NCBI GenBank assembly: GCA_034406715.1
Contig: CP137866.1
Coordinates: 1,364,001-1,428,000, forward strand
From: Rhodotorula mucilaginosa
Lineage: Eukaryota; Basidiomycota; Microbotryomycetes; Sporidiobolales; Sporidiobolaceae
Length of the DNA: 64,000 nt
Direction of reading: 5' to 3'
The number at the start of each line of letters is the position of its first letter. Within the stretch, counting starts at the first letter, position 1. Position numbers and translations under genes: made by a program. The notes under the pieces were generated by a model. It did no database searches, was not told the DNA's origin, and saw nothing but the letters and a program-made list of their open reading frames with translations. Of this stretch, positions 44,575 through 56,698 are shown piece after piece.

Positions 44575-45593
44575 TCAGAAACCGGGGGTCATGTCGGCAG
44601 TGTAGGTGTTTGACTTGACGTCCTCGAGGAGGCCGATCTGCTTCGGCGCCCAGCTGAGGAGCTCGCGCGTCTTCTTGCTGCTCATCGGGTTCTGCGCAGT
44701 GAGGAACATGGCGAGGATTCCGTACTCCGAGACCTCCTCTGGCGCGATCCGCTTGGTCTTGACGCCCAACTTGGTGGCGATCGCCTCTAGGATCGAGATG
44801 ACGGGAACCGCCTCCTCGGCGGCGGCGTGCAGGATTGACCCAGCCGGCGCCGACTCGACCGCGAGGCGGAACAAGACGGCCGCGTCGTCGCGGTGAACGC
44901 CCGGCCAGACGTTCTTGCCCGCCCCCATGACGGGGACGAACCCCTTCTCGCGACTCTTGGCGATGATCATGGGCAGAAAGCCGCGGTCACCCGGTCCGTG
45001 AACCGTGGGCGCGAGTCGCACGACGGAAGTGCGAACGCCCTTGGAAGCGAGCGCGAGCGCCGTGTCCTCCGAGATCCGACGGAGCGGGTGGCCTTCGACG
45101 GGTGGCAGGGGCGTGTCTTCCGGCGCCGGGTCGTCTCGGTTCGCATCGCCAGGGAGCTTGCGGACCATGAGACTGCCCGAGGTGACGACGAGGGGCTTGT
45201 TGGTCCCGATCAAGGGCTTGGCGAGCGCCTCGATGACGCGCCCATCGAGCTCGCAATTGGCAACAAAGTTTGCAAAGTCATGCTTGAATGCGAGGTGGAT
45301 GACCTCCACGTTTGGGGAGCCGGTTTGCAATGCACAAGGTCAGCAATGATTTCGGGGGTGAATATACGGTTGGAGAGCGCGTGAGAACTCACGCCATCTG
45401 CTTTGGCGGCACCTGCAGTCAGCGAGTCGAGGTCATCGAGAGAGCCTTGATGGACCTCGGCGCCGAGTGTCTTGAGCTTGTCCGCATCCTCTGTCGAGCG
45501 GGCGAGGCCGAGCACTTGGTGACCATGGGCGCGGAGCTCCTTGACGACGGCAGTTCCGACAAAGCCGGCGGCGCCAGTGACAAACACGAGCAT
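44575..45593 (-). CDS. NAD-dependent epimerase/dehydratase-like atypical SDR
   Basis: Two exons on minus, 45593-45393 and 45303-44575, give 309 residues. The Rossmann start MLVFVTGAAGFVGTAV (TGAAGFVG at 6-13) is the extended/atypical SDR nucleotide site. GLARSTEDADKL, then VIHLAFKHDF and KPLVVTSGSLMV, follow in the usual order, and RLAPTVHGPGDRGFLP is the typical substrate-domain entry. The catalytic Tyr-x-x-x-Lys of classical SDRs is not seen; at its place the chain reads RRISEDTALALASKG. That substitution occurs in a widespread bacterial and fungal group annotated as NAD-dependent epimerase, whose substrate is mostly unknown, so no precise reaction is assigned. No pathway neighbours. Confidence 0.83.
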
Positions 45594-46277
45594 TCTGGGG
45601 GTCCTCCTGCGGAGCGCGAGGAGCTTGGAAGCGAGGGATGTAGGTGTGAGGGAGAACGGGAAGAAGAAAAGGGAGAGGAGCAAGGAGCGCTCGCGAAAGG
45701 GCAACGTAACTCCCGAAAGTGGAGGCGGACCGGCGATCGGCCTCAAGTTGCACGTGCAAATCATGACTGGCTGAACTCAGCTTCGGTCCGTCCGATGATT
45801 CGGCCGCCGCGACGGAGCCTTGCCGTGGCCCGAACCCGGATTCTCGTGGGCGTTTTTGCGCTTGGAGCATTGTTGCAGCAGATGGAAGCCGGTCCGAAAA
45901 CGAGTGTGCTTGGACCCGCACAGTCTTGCCTGCTGGCGCAGCCACCCCAAGGCGGTTTCAAGCCAAGTTCCAGCGCTATACCTGCACAATGGGAAGCACC
46001 ACAGAGACACTCCGGGACATAGCAGGTTGGTGCAACACGAGGTTGAAGTTTGTAAAGCTGGCAAAGCGGCGGAAGGAGAGGCATCTTATCTCAGGTCAGC
46101 TCGAATTTTGACAGCCTTTGAGTTGGAGGCCTTTTAGCTGGGCAGTCTTGCGGTGCCTCAGATATGGAACAACATCTCCAAGAATTGCTTGTTGCAAAGA
46201 CAGCTGGGAGATATGCACAATCAACAAAGGGATTTGAGTCCTTCTCCGCGCTGTGCATCCACCACTACACATGAAAA
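45594..46277. other. gene-poor region
   Basis: Upstream region of the SDR gene, then about 0.5 kb of low-GC sequence with only short frames (one of about 60 codons at 45926-46111 on plus, Lys/Arg-rich at its end). Nothing recognisable. Confidence 0.4.
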
Positions 46278-46440
46278 TCAATAGCGCAGTGATCTGCAGA
46301 ATACTGGCACGTGGAGTACGCCGGCGGAGGCCTCACCGTAGATGCGTCGCTGCCTGAGCGACATGACGAGGCGAGCGGCGTGTCCAACAGATTGAGATCC
46401 CTCTTCTGACACGGATGGTTTCTTCTTTCTTGCCTTTGGC
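46278..46440 (-). CDS. conserved block downstream of copy C
   Basis: Minus-strand counterpart of the block at 28324-28523. An acceptor-like tgtgccag ends at 46441, and the frame runs to a stop at 46278: Lys-rich start (KARKKKPS), then SVGHAARLVMSLRQRRIYGEA and a divergent tail. It lies about 270-430 bases past the last exon of copy C and on the same strand. The gtaagt donor at the end of that gene's last exon hints at further splicing, but phases do not join cleanly, so I leave it as a separate entry. Confidence 0.45.
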
Positions 46441-46710
46441 CTGGCACAGATACCTGTGATTGAGGTATATATGAGTTCTGATGGTCTGGTAGTGCCACAG
46501 GCAGTCACTTGACTCGTGGCAAAGACGCTTGGTGGACCTACAGTGCCCCTCCGGTGTGAAACAGAGGCACCGTTTCTTTCTCTTCCTGTAGGTTTTCGAG
46601 GCTGCCTCTTCGTGACCAGCCTTCCCATGCAATCAGCATCATAGGTTTGGAGTAATCAGATGGTTCTCGATAGATTTGGAAAAGGCGGTCTTGCGGACTT
46701 ACTCAAGTGT

Positions 46711-47811
46711 TCAGTTCTGTGCTTGCGCTTCGGGTCTTTCAGCTCCCTAAACAGTTGAAGCAAATCTCTTTGTGCATCACTCTGTTTTTCAGCGGAGAAG
46801 GTCTGAGTTGCGGCGCCTGTCGCCACTTGTCACTTGCTGTTCAACTCACAAGTAGCTTCTCCGGGGTCTCCCCAGGGTCCTCCCTTGCCGAGCAGGTTGC
46901 GGATTGCAGGTCCGCGCAGAGCTGTTCAAACCTTTGCTTGATAGAAATGTGAAGCTCACTGTCCGTGCCTGGCCACTTCTCACCCACATCGGACCATGCC
47001 TGTTTGACTGTGCGGCAGAAGCTGTCCAAAGTCGCTTTGTGTTGAGGACCTCTGCATGCGTCTCTGACTGAGTTGAGAAGTGCCTCTATTCTGCTCCCTC
47101 TTGCCAGGTTATGCTCTGTAGCGGTTTGGTGGCCAACGGCCGGAATTTGCGCACCGCAGGAAAGAAAAAGAGAGTGATCAGTCCAGGGAATAGCCTGGGC
47201 ATGCGTGAAAGCCCCCTTAATCGACACTAGAACAAACTCACTCTTTCGTATCTGCTGCTTTGGCTCTACAGGAACAGCCAGAGCCGGGTGGTTCTCGGGC
47301 ATTCTTGGGTGCGCGGTGATCCCAGTGCCCTGGCCCGGCCCCTGAAGCGTCGGCTCAGACGGCGTACGCGCTATTTCCTCACGTACTCTGGCCCTTTGTA
47401 CCGATCCCTGTGCTGGTTCCCGTAGCCTGCATGCAATGTCCTTCCATACTTCATTCTGCAGTGCCGGATCGTCAGTCATTTGATCGCACCTCTCGCAGGA
47501 ATTCATCTTGAATGACTGACAAGGAGAGACTTGATCCTGATGTTGCACATGTTCAGGAAATCCAAGTCATGTTGTAAGTCTTGGTGTGCATCAGCTTGCA
47601 TGAGGTGTTTGAGCTCGTGATGAAGGTGATCCAAATCGGCCAAGATTGCGCTCTCCTCTGCAAAGTAGCGATGAGAGCGTGCCTCCTTTTGAACCGCTCG
47701 ACAAAAGCGGAGGATCCTTGAGGCGACGGTGGCATCTATGATGTCTGAATTCTTGACCTCCCGGATGGCTTGAAGCCTCTGAGACAGTGGCGAGAGAGTT
47801 TGGTCCGACAT
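46711..47811 (-). CDS. unrecognised three-member family, copy C
   Basis: Four exons on minus: 47811-47521, 47455-47242, 47115-46850 and 46746-46711, giving 268 residues. N-terminal domain LSPLSQRLQAIRE, RILRFCRAVQKEA, ILADLDHLHHELKHL; a linker beginning NEVWKDIACRL that aligns with HKAFGDITCRM of copy A; C-terminal domain RIEALLNSVRDACRG, LDSFCRTVKQAW, EKWPGTDSELHISIKQRFEQL. Intron phases 0, 1, 0 match copy A where shared. The short last exon ends AERPEAQAQN. An alternative reading of that exon in another phase gives a Lys/Arg-rich peptide up to a gtaagt donor. Function unknown. It lies 20 kb from copies A and B on the opposite strand. Confidence 0.65.
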
Positions 47812-49254
47812 GGTGCGATCTAGTTATAAGCCGACGGTCGGTCCAGATCAGTTCGACACGCAGCGTTCTTAGCAAAGAGATGGTCGAGGAAGGGAAGAGG
47901 TGAGCGAGCCAGCTAGGGAGCATCCAAGTTCAGCTTGCGCACGCACCGCGTTGGACGGCAGGGTCGCGGACATGCCGGCGGCTCGAGCTCGTCCCCCTGC
48001 CAAGCTCCACGGCTCTAAGCGGCCTCTGAATGATTGACATATGTGGTTTGGGGAGGAGGGAAGCTTGGCAAGTTAGTCTATGTTGGCAAATCCCTAATTG
48101 AGCTCGCAGCCTTTGCGCAGGTGCCTCGCACCATATCCCCTTTAGACACTGTGGCGCTTCTCTCAATGGGGGCGAATCTTAGCTATCTGGGAAAGGTGAG
48201 TGAGTGCATCTCGGAGAGCGGAAAAGGATATACTCCTTTCGCAGTTTAGAGGCGAGCCGGAGACAGAGCAGATCTCGTCGCCTCTTGGGCTCGCACTCGC
48301 GCGTGCTCTAGTAATGGGCTCGTTTCCTCCTCCGATGTTCCTACTGAGCCCAACGCCGGGGCTGCTGTAACGGAGCTTCACAGCGTGGTCCAGCAGGCGG
48401 CAAGGCGGCAAGGCGGCAGGCATTTGCCCACATTGGCTCCAATCATCGGAATCTTTTGCGGAGGTGAAATATCGGAGGATCGAAAGCAGCGTAAAGCGGA
48501 CGAGTACAGCATCTCGCCGCGGGCTTCTGGATCAGCGCTAGCTTGGCCAGCTGCTGGCGAGTTATATTCGAACGTAGCTCATGAATACGACAGCAGACCA
48601 GCGGCGGTCATTTGAAAAAGATCGGGGGAATTTCCGCAGTCGGCCGATCTGTCTCGTGCCTAGTTGACGCACTGAGGTGCTGATTGGTCACGGACGGGAA
48701 GCCATTCAAAGCAAGCCAGGCCCCTATCCAGCCGCACCTGCGCTCCTCTCCCCTGTCCTAAAAGTTGCATCAGTCACAGGGCGGCTTTTCTCTCCCCTGT
48801 CTTGCATCCGCGCGAGGCAGCTAAGCTGGCGAGCTACGCAGCACATTGAATGGTCATTGATGGTGTTCGATGACCCGGATGACTGCCAGCAGCGATGGAA
48901 AATAGCCATCGACGGATGAGTGAGCGAAGATTTCGGCGAGGGCTGCGGCCTCTCTGCCGAGCTTTTGCGGATCCAAGTTGCGTCGCTCGTCATGATGGTA
49001 GCCGTGCAAAGCAATAGCGACTGCTCAGCATGTGAAGTGTGTGGAGCAGCGGGTTGGCAGAGGGGAAAGAGCGAACCGACGGACTGCTTTACGGTTCTGG
49101 ACACACCGACACGGCTCGTTCGCGTGATCAGACGACTCGAGAGCAGCGGCAGACTGGTAAGCTATCGTTTGGGGATCCTGTTGATCCCCTGCTTGCAAAG
49201 GGTGGGAGCAGTCGAGACACGGTCCTTCTCTCTCGGGCTCTCGGCGCAGAGCTG
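47812..49254. other. long gene-poor divergent region
   Basis: About 1.44 kb between copy C (minus) and the TBC gene (plus). Several frames of 70-126 codons occur on both strands, none with recognisable content or matching splice sites. The bases just before copy C resemble those before copy A. Confidence 0.4.
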
Positions 49255-52200
49255 ATGTCAACGAGCGCTCTCACTCGCTCGAGGCTTTCGGTGAGTGGAC
49301 GCTACACATCCGAATTGTCTACTGACCCGCTGCGTGTACAGGTCGCCCGCAAGGACGAGATGCCGCCGAGGATGCGCGGCCATCCGCTCTCCCCACCTGA
49401 GGATCCGTCATCGAATCCGAACGAGGCCACTCAACCACACGCTGAGCTGTACGAGCGCACAGCCGACGCGCAAGATCCACTGTTCCCCAACAGTCCGCCG
49501 CTCGAATCGCAAGGCGCCGAAATGCAGCGCACAATCTCGCAACTCGCTCGATTCGAGGCTGCCGACTCGTCGGAAGCTGCTGCATCTGTACACGGCAACG
49601 AGAGTCTGGCCAGTCAGAGGAGCTTGCAGATAGCGACGACGAGTGCGCAACGAACGTCTACGCCGTCGTCGGTGCGGAGTCGAGCCGCTTCGCCGCTCGC
49701 ATCGCCAACCGCGCCGTCCGCCTACGCTGCCTTCGCGGACCCTTTTTCGTCCATAGTGCCGGCGCGGCTCTCATTCCCTTCGGCACCACACCGTCTACCA
49801 GACGAGGCCATCTCCTCAATCCCCCTCTCGCACCTCGTCGCGCTCGTCAAAGCCCTCTCGCGCGATCTCGACGAAGCGCAAGCGTCGCTGCGAACACAAC
49901 GAGCAGAACTCGCCGCGCTCGAGAAACTCGTGCGGGATAAGGGGGCCAGCGAGGGGGAAGTGGAGAGGGTCAAGGTGCGGGCGAGAACGGGCTCCGAGGA
50001 GGAGGCGGGCGATGCTGCAGGAACAGGGAAGAGGGTCGCGAGCGGAGTCAAACTTGCAGCAGACGAGTGGTCGATCGACTTGCCGCCCACGGAGGAAGGA
50101 GCGCTGCCACCTCCCAAGACAGAGGTGGGTGTTCTATCTCCTCGGCGCATGGGCGGGTATCCGTACTGAGTCTGTCTGGCCGCAGGTCGATCTCGATATC
50201 GACGACTTGACGGAAGCGATCTCGTCCAACGCATTCGATCTCGGTCTGACGCCCGTCGTCCCGCCACCACCACTCGCTGCTCCTGCCGACGACGAAGAAG
50301 CTTCCTCCGTTCGCTCCCGTGCCCTCTCTCTCCCCGAAGGATCTGGAGCACCGCCCAGCGCTGCCGGCGAAATCGCATCTTCCGTGTCTTCCGCCCCCGC
50401 ACCGGTGATGAATCCGACGCTGCCGACCACGATCGGTACCAAATCGAACCGGCCGAGGCACGCATCGCTCTCTGCGCGCTTTGTGGGCTATATCGCTGGC
50501 GCGCCGCCTCCCTCGAGTTCGCCGACCCCGTCAGGATCGAGCGTCGTCTCGCCTAGGAAGTCGCAAGATGCCACCGCCGCCACCGCCGTCACCGCTGATG
50601 CGAGCTCTAGCGCGGGCTCAAAAAGCCAGAAGCGACCTCGCTCGGGCAGTATACGCAGCGTCAACAGTGTCGCGTCTTCGGTCATCAGCGGCGGCGGCGG
50701 GGAGCGGAAGAGCTATGGCGAAAGCTCGTGGCTTGGCGGGTGGCGATGGGGTAAGAGTAGCAGTCACGCTGCGGGAGGAGGAGCTACTTCGAGCTTGAAG
50801 GAGGCGGCTGGGGCCGAGACGGAAGAGGAAGAGGAGGGAGGGGCGAATGGTGGCGAAGACGCCGAGGAGGGAGAAGCGGTGACTCCGCTGGCTGCTCCGG
50901 CGACAGCTACCCGTGCGGAATCGAGCGGCGTCGAAGAGGCGGTGGTGGAGGAGGGCGTTGCTGCTCTGGAGCGGACGAGATCGCCTTCGCGGTCACGATC
51001 CAGCTCGACGGGCTCGACCTCTTCCCCTGCCGAGTCAGGCGAGCGTTCGTCGTCAAGGCCTTCGAGTCGACGAACGTCCCAGACGGCGAGATCAACCGTC
51101 GACACGACTTTGCCTGGCTCTCCGCCGCCGCTCAAGTCGCCCGCAACGTCGTCGTCCCTCGCGGTCGTCGAGGACCGAGCGGCATTGCTGTCTCCGCCTG
51201 AATCCCCCACCCTCACGCGGAGACGATCTTCGGCCGTTCCGCCGAATTGTTTCCAACCCTCGGTGCAGCAATCGACCGCAGCGGCGGTCCTCTCGACCCC
51301 GCTTACAGCATCGACAATCTCGCTCCCGAGCGCGTCGCCGAATCGCTTGACCGGGTACGGATCTTCGGGACCGATTTCGCCTGCCCGGTCGCCGACTTCT
51401 AATACGGTTGCGCTGCCCGACGTTCTCGAGCTTCCGGGAGGACCGCCTGAGGAGGCGTCGGCGCCGAGCGGCGACGCAACGTCGGATGCGCGACTGCGCT
51501 TCGTACCTGGCGTGCCTCTGTACTCTGCACTCGCTGCCGATGTGGAGGCGTCAAAGAGCGGGGGCTCGTCAGCGTCGACGACGACAGCGAGCGATCGGCT
51601 CGTCGCTTCGGCGAAAGGTACCATCAACCGTGCGCTCGGGCTCCGACCTACCCCGTCGCAGCAGCACCCACCGGGGATCAGTCGAACCTCGTCGCATTCT
51701 TCGCAGTCGACTTCGTCCGCCGCCGATGCCGCTCTCAACGGGCTCCTGCACCATCTCCCCTCGAAACTGCCTCCCCTCTCGCTCGCTCGATACTCGCCCT
51801 TTTCTCAACCCGCTCTCTCGATGCCAGCGACGCACGTCTCCCTCTCAGCTTCGACGGCGTCATTGACCACCGCGACTTCGGCCGGTCCTGCTGGCTCGCC
51901 ACTCATCGCCCACACGGCCGTCCTCGCATCTGCGAGTGCTGCCTCTGGCGCACAGACGATGGAACTCGATACCATCTCGGCAGAAGCGGCTCCACCCTCC
52001 CTCGCGTTGCTGAAACCGTCGTATCAGTCTGCGGCAGCCGCGGCGGGCGTTGCTGCCACCGCCATTGACGAAGACGACGACGGTCCGATGATCGATCGGT
52101 TCGGGTTCATCTACGATGTGCATACTGGGATGGCACTCTTGAAGGAGAGTAGGAGGCGCAAAGCTGGCGAACACCTCGCGGCCGCCGCCGTTGACGCGAA

Positions 52201-54286
52201 AGAGGCAGAGGCAGAGGAGGGAGATCGAGCAGCTGTCGTCGCTGTGGAGGAGGAACGACCGGGTCAAAGTCGCCTCGAGGTGCCGGGCGTTCCGGCCGTG
52301 ATGACGACTCCGCAGACTGAGCTCGAGGTCCATCCGCAACTGGACGCGCTGCGGGAAGCGATCGGTCTGACCCCGACGGTCGAAGCCGAGAATGCCTTGT
52401 CGCCGCCGACCTCGCCCAGCCAGCTCCCCGCCTCGGACCCCGACAGCCCCTCTGGCGCCGTCTCGACTCCAGCCGATCGTCCCGCGAAGCTGGTTCGAGC
52501 TCCTTCGTCATCTAACGGCACCTCGCGCCGAGCGTCGCCGCTCCCGAATGGAACTGGTCCTCAGTCGATGCGAGCTCTGCTCGTTCAGCTGCGAACGATG
52601 ACCGATGCGCTTGAACAGAGTCAGCAAGCTGCGTGGGACGCCTTCATCCGACGCCGACAGCGCAAACTCGCCAAGCTCAAGCAGGCGCAGCTCGAGGAAC
52701 ACCATCAACAGCACTACGAGGACAAGGCGCCGGCGGGCCGAGACCGCGAACGGGATCACCACCGACTTCAGTCCGTCTTTCAAGCCGATGAGGTCGAATC
52801 TGACCCGATCGAGCAGGACGTGTGGACGTCGGAGAACCTTGTTGGAGTCGCGCAGATGGGGACGGAAAAGAAGGGCAAGAAGGAGGACTGGAACGAGTTC
52901 AAAGAGCTCGTCCGGAAAGGGATCCCGATCGCTTATCGTCCCAAGTGAGTATCTCTCGCGTCCTTCTCTCCCTCCGGACGTCGATGCTGATCACGCTACT
53001 TGCAGGATATGGGGCGAATGCTCGAGTGCGAACGAGGCCCGCGAACCGGGCGTCTATCAAGAGTTGCTAGCGCAACCGACGACAGAGGCGGAAGCGCCAT
53101 GTCTCAAGCAGATCGATATGGACTGTGAGCCGCCCCTTCCCTTCTCTGACTGCTTGCTCTGTTCCGTACACGTGATTGACCAAGTCAAGAGACGCGTAGG
53201 TCACCGCACGTTCCCAACCAACGTCTTTTTCGCCGGCAACGGTCCTGGCGTGGCCAAGCTGCGCAATGTCCTCGTCGCCTATTCTAGACGCGATCCCAAA
53301 GTCGGCTGTACGTTTTCTCTGTATCCCTAGCTTCCTTCGCCGTCTGTTGAGGAGGACTCGAAGCTGACTAGGCCGGTTTTGCGAACGTGCAGACTGTCAA
53401 GGCATGAACAACCTTGTCGCGACGCTTTTGTTGACTCATCCGGCCGAAGAGGATGCTTTTTGGGTCTTGGTATGCATTATTGAGGTACGTTTCCCCCGCA
53501 TCTGACCCTCGAGTCAAGCGCCTGACTGACGGGGAAATGATTTTTGGCCTGCTCCAGAACATCCTCCCTTCCGATTACTATACTTCCCACCTTCTTGTCT
53601 CGCGGGCGGATCAGCAAGTCCTGAAGGACCTCGTCGACCGGACGCTACCAAAGTTGTCGGCTCACCTCGAGGAGCAAGGCGTCGAGCTGTCGGCGATCAC
53701 GTTCGGATGGTTCTTGAGCCTGTTTACGGATTGCCTTCCGATTCAGGTGCGTTTCTCTGTCTCCTGCGTTCTCGACGCTGTGACAGACGAGCTGACCACT
53801 CTCGTGATCGCAGACGTTGCTGTACGTTCTCAGCCTCGTCTCTCCCCTACGCTTCGAGATGCCTTTCTGACTGGGAACCTATCCCTCGTGTGTTGCGCAG
53901 CCGCGTCTGGGACCTGTTCTTCATCCACGGGACCATTTTTCTTTTCCGCATCGCGCTCGCGATCCTCAAGCTGCACGAGCCCGAGCTGCTCGAGTGCGAC
54001 TCGGCGGCGGGGTTGTACGCCATGCTCGGTCAGCTCCCGGCTGGACTGTGGAATGCTGACCGACTTCTCAAGGTGCGTTCTCCCGCTCTCTTTCTTCCAT
54101 TCCTTTGTTCGCTGTTGGCCATGCTCCCGATCGCTCATGGACGTGAGCTGGGGACAGGTGGCGTGCGATGATCTGGCTTCGGCGGTCAAGGACCGGGTGG
54201 TCGCCTCGCTGCGGAACAAACATGTCAGGGCGCTGGAAGCCGAGATGGGCATCGGAGCAGGAGGCGACGACGACAGCCTCGCGTGA
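49255..54286 (+). CDS. large TBC-domain Rab GTPase-activating protein
   Basis: Ten exons: 49255-49290, 49342-50124, 50186-52944, 53006-53124, 53200-53307, 53393-53484, 53558-53746, 53814-53821 (8 nt), 53901-54072 and 54158-54286, giving about 1464 residues. Residues 1 to about 1190 are Ser/Pro/Ala-rich and mostly disordered, with short helices: a coiled coil near the DLDEAQASLRTQRAELAALE stretch, and DRFGFIYDVHTGMALL at about 960, a motif that precedes TBC domains in related fungal RabGAPs. The TBC domain starts near 1180 with the arginine finger IDMDCHRTF (Ile1229, Asp1232, Arg1235) and the glutamine finger YCQGMNN (Gln1271), then FLSLFTDCLP and VWDLFFIHG. It should stimulate GTP hydrolysis by a Rab on an internal membrane. 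The end is uncertain: a gtgagt donor overlaps the stop, and splicing on would add an acidic helix. Confidence 0.88.
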
Positions 54287-54451
54287 GTATCAACCTTTGC
54301 AATGACGTTCCTTGGCTGTGATTGCTGTTTGGGCGCAAGAGAGCTGGCCAGAGTTGAGCTCGAGGGGAGGCGTCTGAATGAAGACGTCGCTTCCGCGCGA
54401 TCACTCGACTTGTTCGTTTCTTTGACGTCGCCCCTTTCTCGAGCGGACGCT

Positions 54452-56511
54452 ATGGAGGGCGTGGCAATAGCAGACTTGACAGGGTGAGCACTACATTCTG
54501 ATCCGAGTACCTTCCAGCACGAGCTGATCTGTTTTTGCGCGCAGTCGCAAGATCCTCTCGACGCACTTTGCTTCTCCTCTCCGAGCGACGCTGGCCCTCG
54601 ATGCTGCTGCCAACTCGACTCACTCGATAGTCTGGGTGCCGTCGACGGCTTCAGCTCTCACTACGGAAGACTCGGATGCGAGCGACGACGAGGACGAAGA
54701 GGATGGAGCGCACGCCTGGGACGATGCGACGACTCGGCGCCATCGGAGAGGTGGGGCAGGCGGAGTCGCCGTCTGCCAAATCATCAGGAACGGACTCAGG
54801 TTCATGGCACCCGTTACAAGAGACGGTGAGCTTTGCCTGCTCTTGGTTGAGCCGAAGCCAGAACGCGCCGCTGACCCCGTCAATTTGGCAGTCGACCCTG
54901 TTGTGCCGCTGACCTTCTTGGCGGACTTGTACCACGTCCTCGAGACTTACATCTCTGGACCCGTGACCGAGGCCACCATCAAGGTAAGCCGATCCGCTCC
55001 CTTTGGAGGAGCATCCGGGGTTGACTGACTCCAGAGCATCACGTCGACAGGACAACTTTGACGTCGTCCTCGCGCTCATGCACGAGATGCTGGCCGGTGG
55101 AGGAAGACCGCAATTGACGCAAGCGTCACAACTGAAAGAGTTTGTCACGCCGCCGGATTCGCAATTACTCGCCAAGGTGGCCACGGCGGTCAACGCGGCA
55201 ACCTCGGCCGGGTGAGCAGGGCGCGGCTGCAGGCTTTCTCTTCTTCTTGCGGCTGACCTCCCATGTACCACCCGCCCCCCTCCGCGACTTGCAGCATTAC
55301 TCTGCCTTCGCAGGCATCGGCTGCGAATGCGCTGGTCGCCTCACCCTTACCGTGGCGGAGACAAGGGATCAAATACACCTCGAACGAAATCTGTACGCTC
55401 GGATCTAGCCCCCGCCTCTCGACGCCCTGGCCGTGCACCACAGCCGTGCTGATGATCGTCGTGCGACTTGATCCAAGCGTGCAGACCTCGACCTCACCGA
55501 GACGCTCACGGCCCTGCTCGACCCGTCCGGGAAACCGCTCGTCGGATCCATCTCGGGCCAGATGGACTGCCGCTCGCGCTTGTCCGGCATGCCCGACCTC
55601 TCGCTCAGCTTTACCGACCCTTCCATCCTCGGCGACGCAGGTGCAGCGTTCCATTCCTGCGTGCGGTATCATCGGTGGCGGAAAGAGAAAATCGTCTCTT
55701 TCGTTCCGCGTAAGTGCCGGAAAACCTCTTTTTCGGAAGTCTGCCACTTGAGAGGGAAGACACGCTGATAAACGGAAGGCGATGTACAGCCGACGGCGCT
55801 TTCACTCTATTGACGTTCCAGCACAAGCCGCCCCTTCCCCTGATGACGACCACTTCCGCCCGCCTCGCCGCTGCCTTGCTCCTCCCCTTTTCTCTCACCT
55901 CGTCCCACACGCTCGGCACCCTCGGCGGCGCGTTCCACTTGACGCTCACCTCGCGCGCGAGTCTCGCGAACCTCGTCGTCCGGATCCCGCTTGCGGATGG
56001 AGTGGAAGGCGCGGGACAGGTCCAGGCGAGTGTCAGTGGCGGGGCGTTGTTGAGGGATGAAGAAGGACGGAGTATTGGCGGTGGAGCGGGGAGGTATGAA
56101 GTCGTTGAGGAAGAGGAGGAGGTTTCGGCTACTGCTACCGTCTCGGAGGGGCCCGCAAGGAGGCGCAGGCGGCTCGTGCTGGTGTGGCAGATTGAGAAAC
56201 TGGCGCCGACGGACCGACCGGCGGTCCTTTCGGGCCAATACAACACCATGTGCGTTCGCCTGTCATCTTGGATTTGGCAGATCGACTTTCCAAACTTACA
56301 CGGACGACCATGTGCTAATCTCCACTCCGGTCTTCGCGCGCACAGGGTTCCGAACGCACGCAAACCGCCTTCTTTCACCCTCACGTTCGACAGCCCTGCG
56401 GCGGGCTTCTCCGGTCTTCGGGTAGACTCGCTCAAAGTCCTGAACGAGACGTACAATGTCTACAAGGGGGTCAAGATGGTCGGACGGGGCGAGATCGAAG
56501 TGCGGACGTAG
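54452..56511 (+). CDS. APM3: AP-3 adaptor complex mu subunit
   Basis: Medium chain of AP-3, which sorts cargo from Golgi/endosome to vacuole and binds Tyr-based signals. Eight exons: 54452-54483, 54545-54825, 54892-54983, 55051-55211, 55295-55392, 55485-55709, 55790-56249 and 56346-56511, giving 504 residues. A longin-type N-terminal domain starts MEGVAIADLTGRKIL and carries an acidic Ser/Asp insert. LTFLADLYHVLETYI and DNFDVVLALMHEML follow. The mu homology domain has PLPWRRQGIKYTSNEIYLD, SGMPDLSLSFTDP, FVPPDGAFTLLTFQ, then LRVDSLKVLNETYNVYKGVK and the end EVRT, closely following AP3M1. Glu-rich and Gly-rich inserts sit in the domain. Its start lies 165 bases past the TBC stop on the same strand. 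Confidence 0.92.
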
Positions 56512-56698
56512 ATAGTCTTTTTGATCGCCAAATCAATATCACGACTCGCCGTTCTTCTGTCTGGTCAACACGCGTCGGCGTAGCATTCTCGCCGATGATT
56601 GGCTCAACTTTCGTCGCTAGCTTCAGATCGGCGGGACAGACGCGAGCTTGCCGAATCGCTGCTGTTCTATCGGTAACGATACAAGGACGAGAGAAAGT

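Noticed and set aside
54297-54451. Short frame before AP-3 mu as a separate small gene
   Set aside because: It is in phase with either a TBC extension or the 5'UTR of AP-3 mu and has no independent start context.
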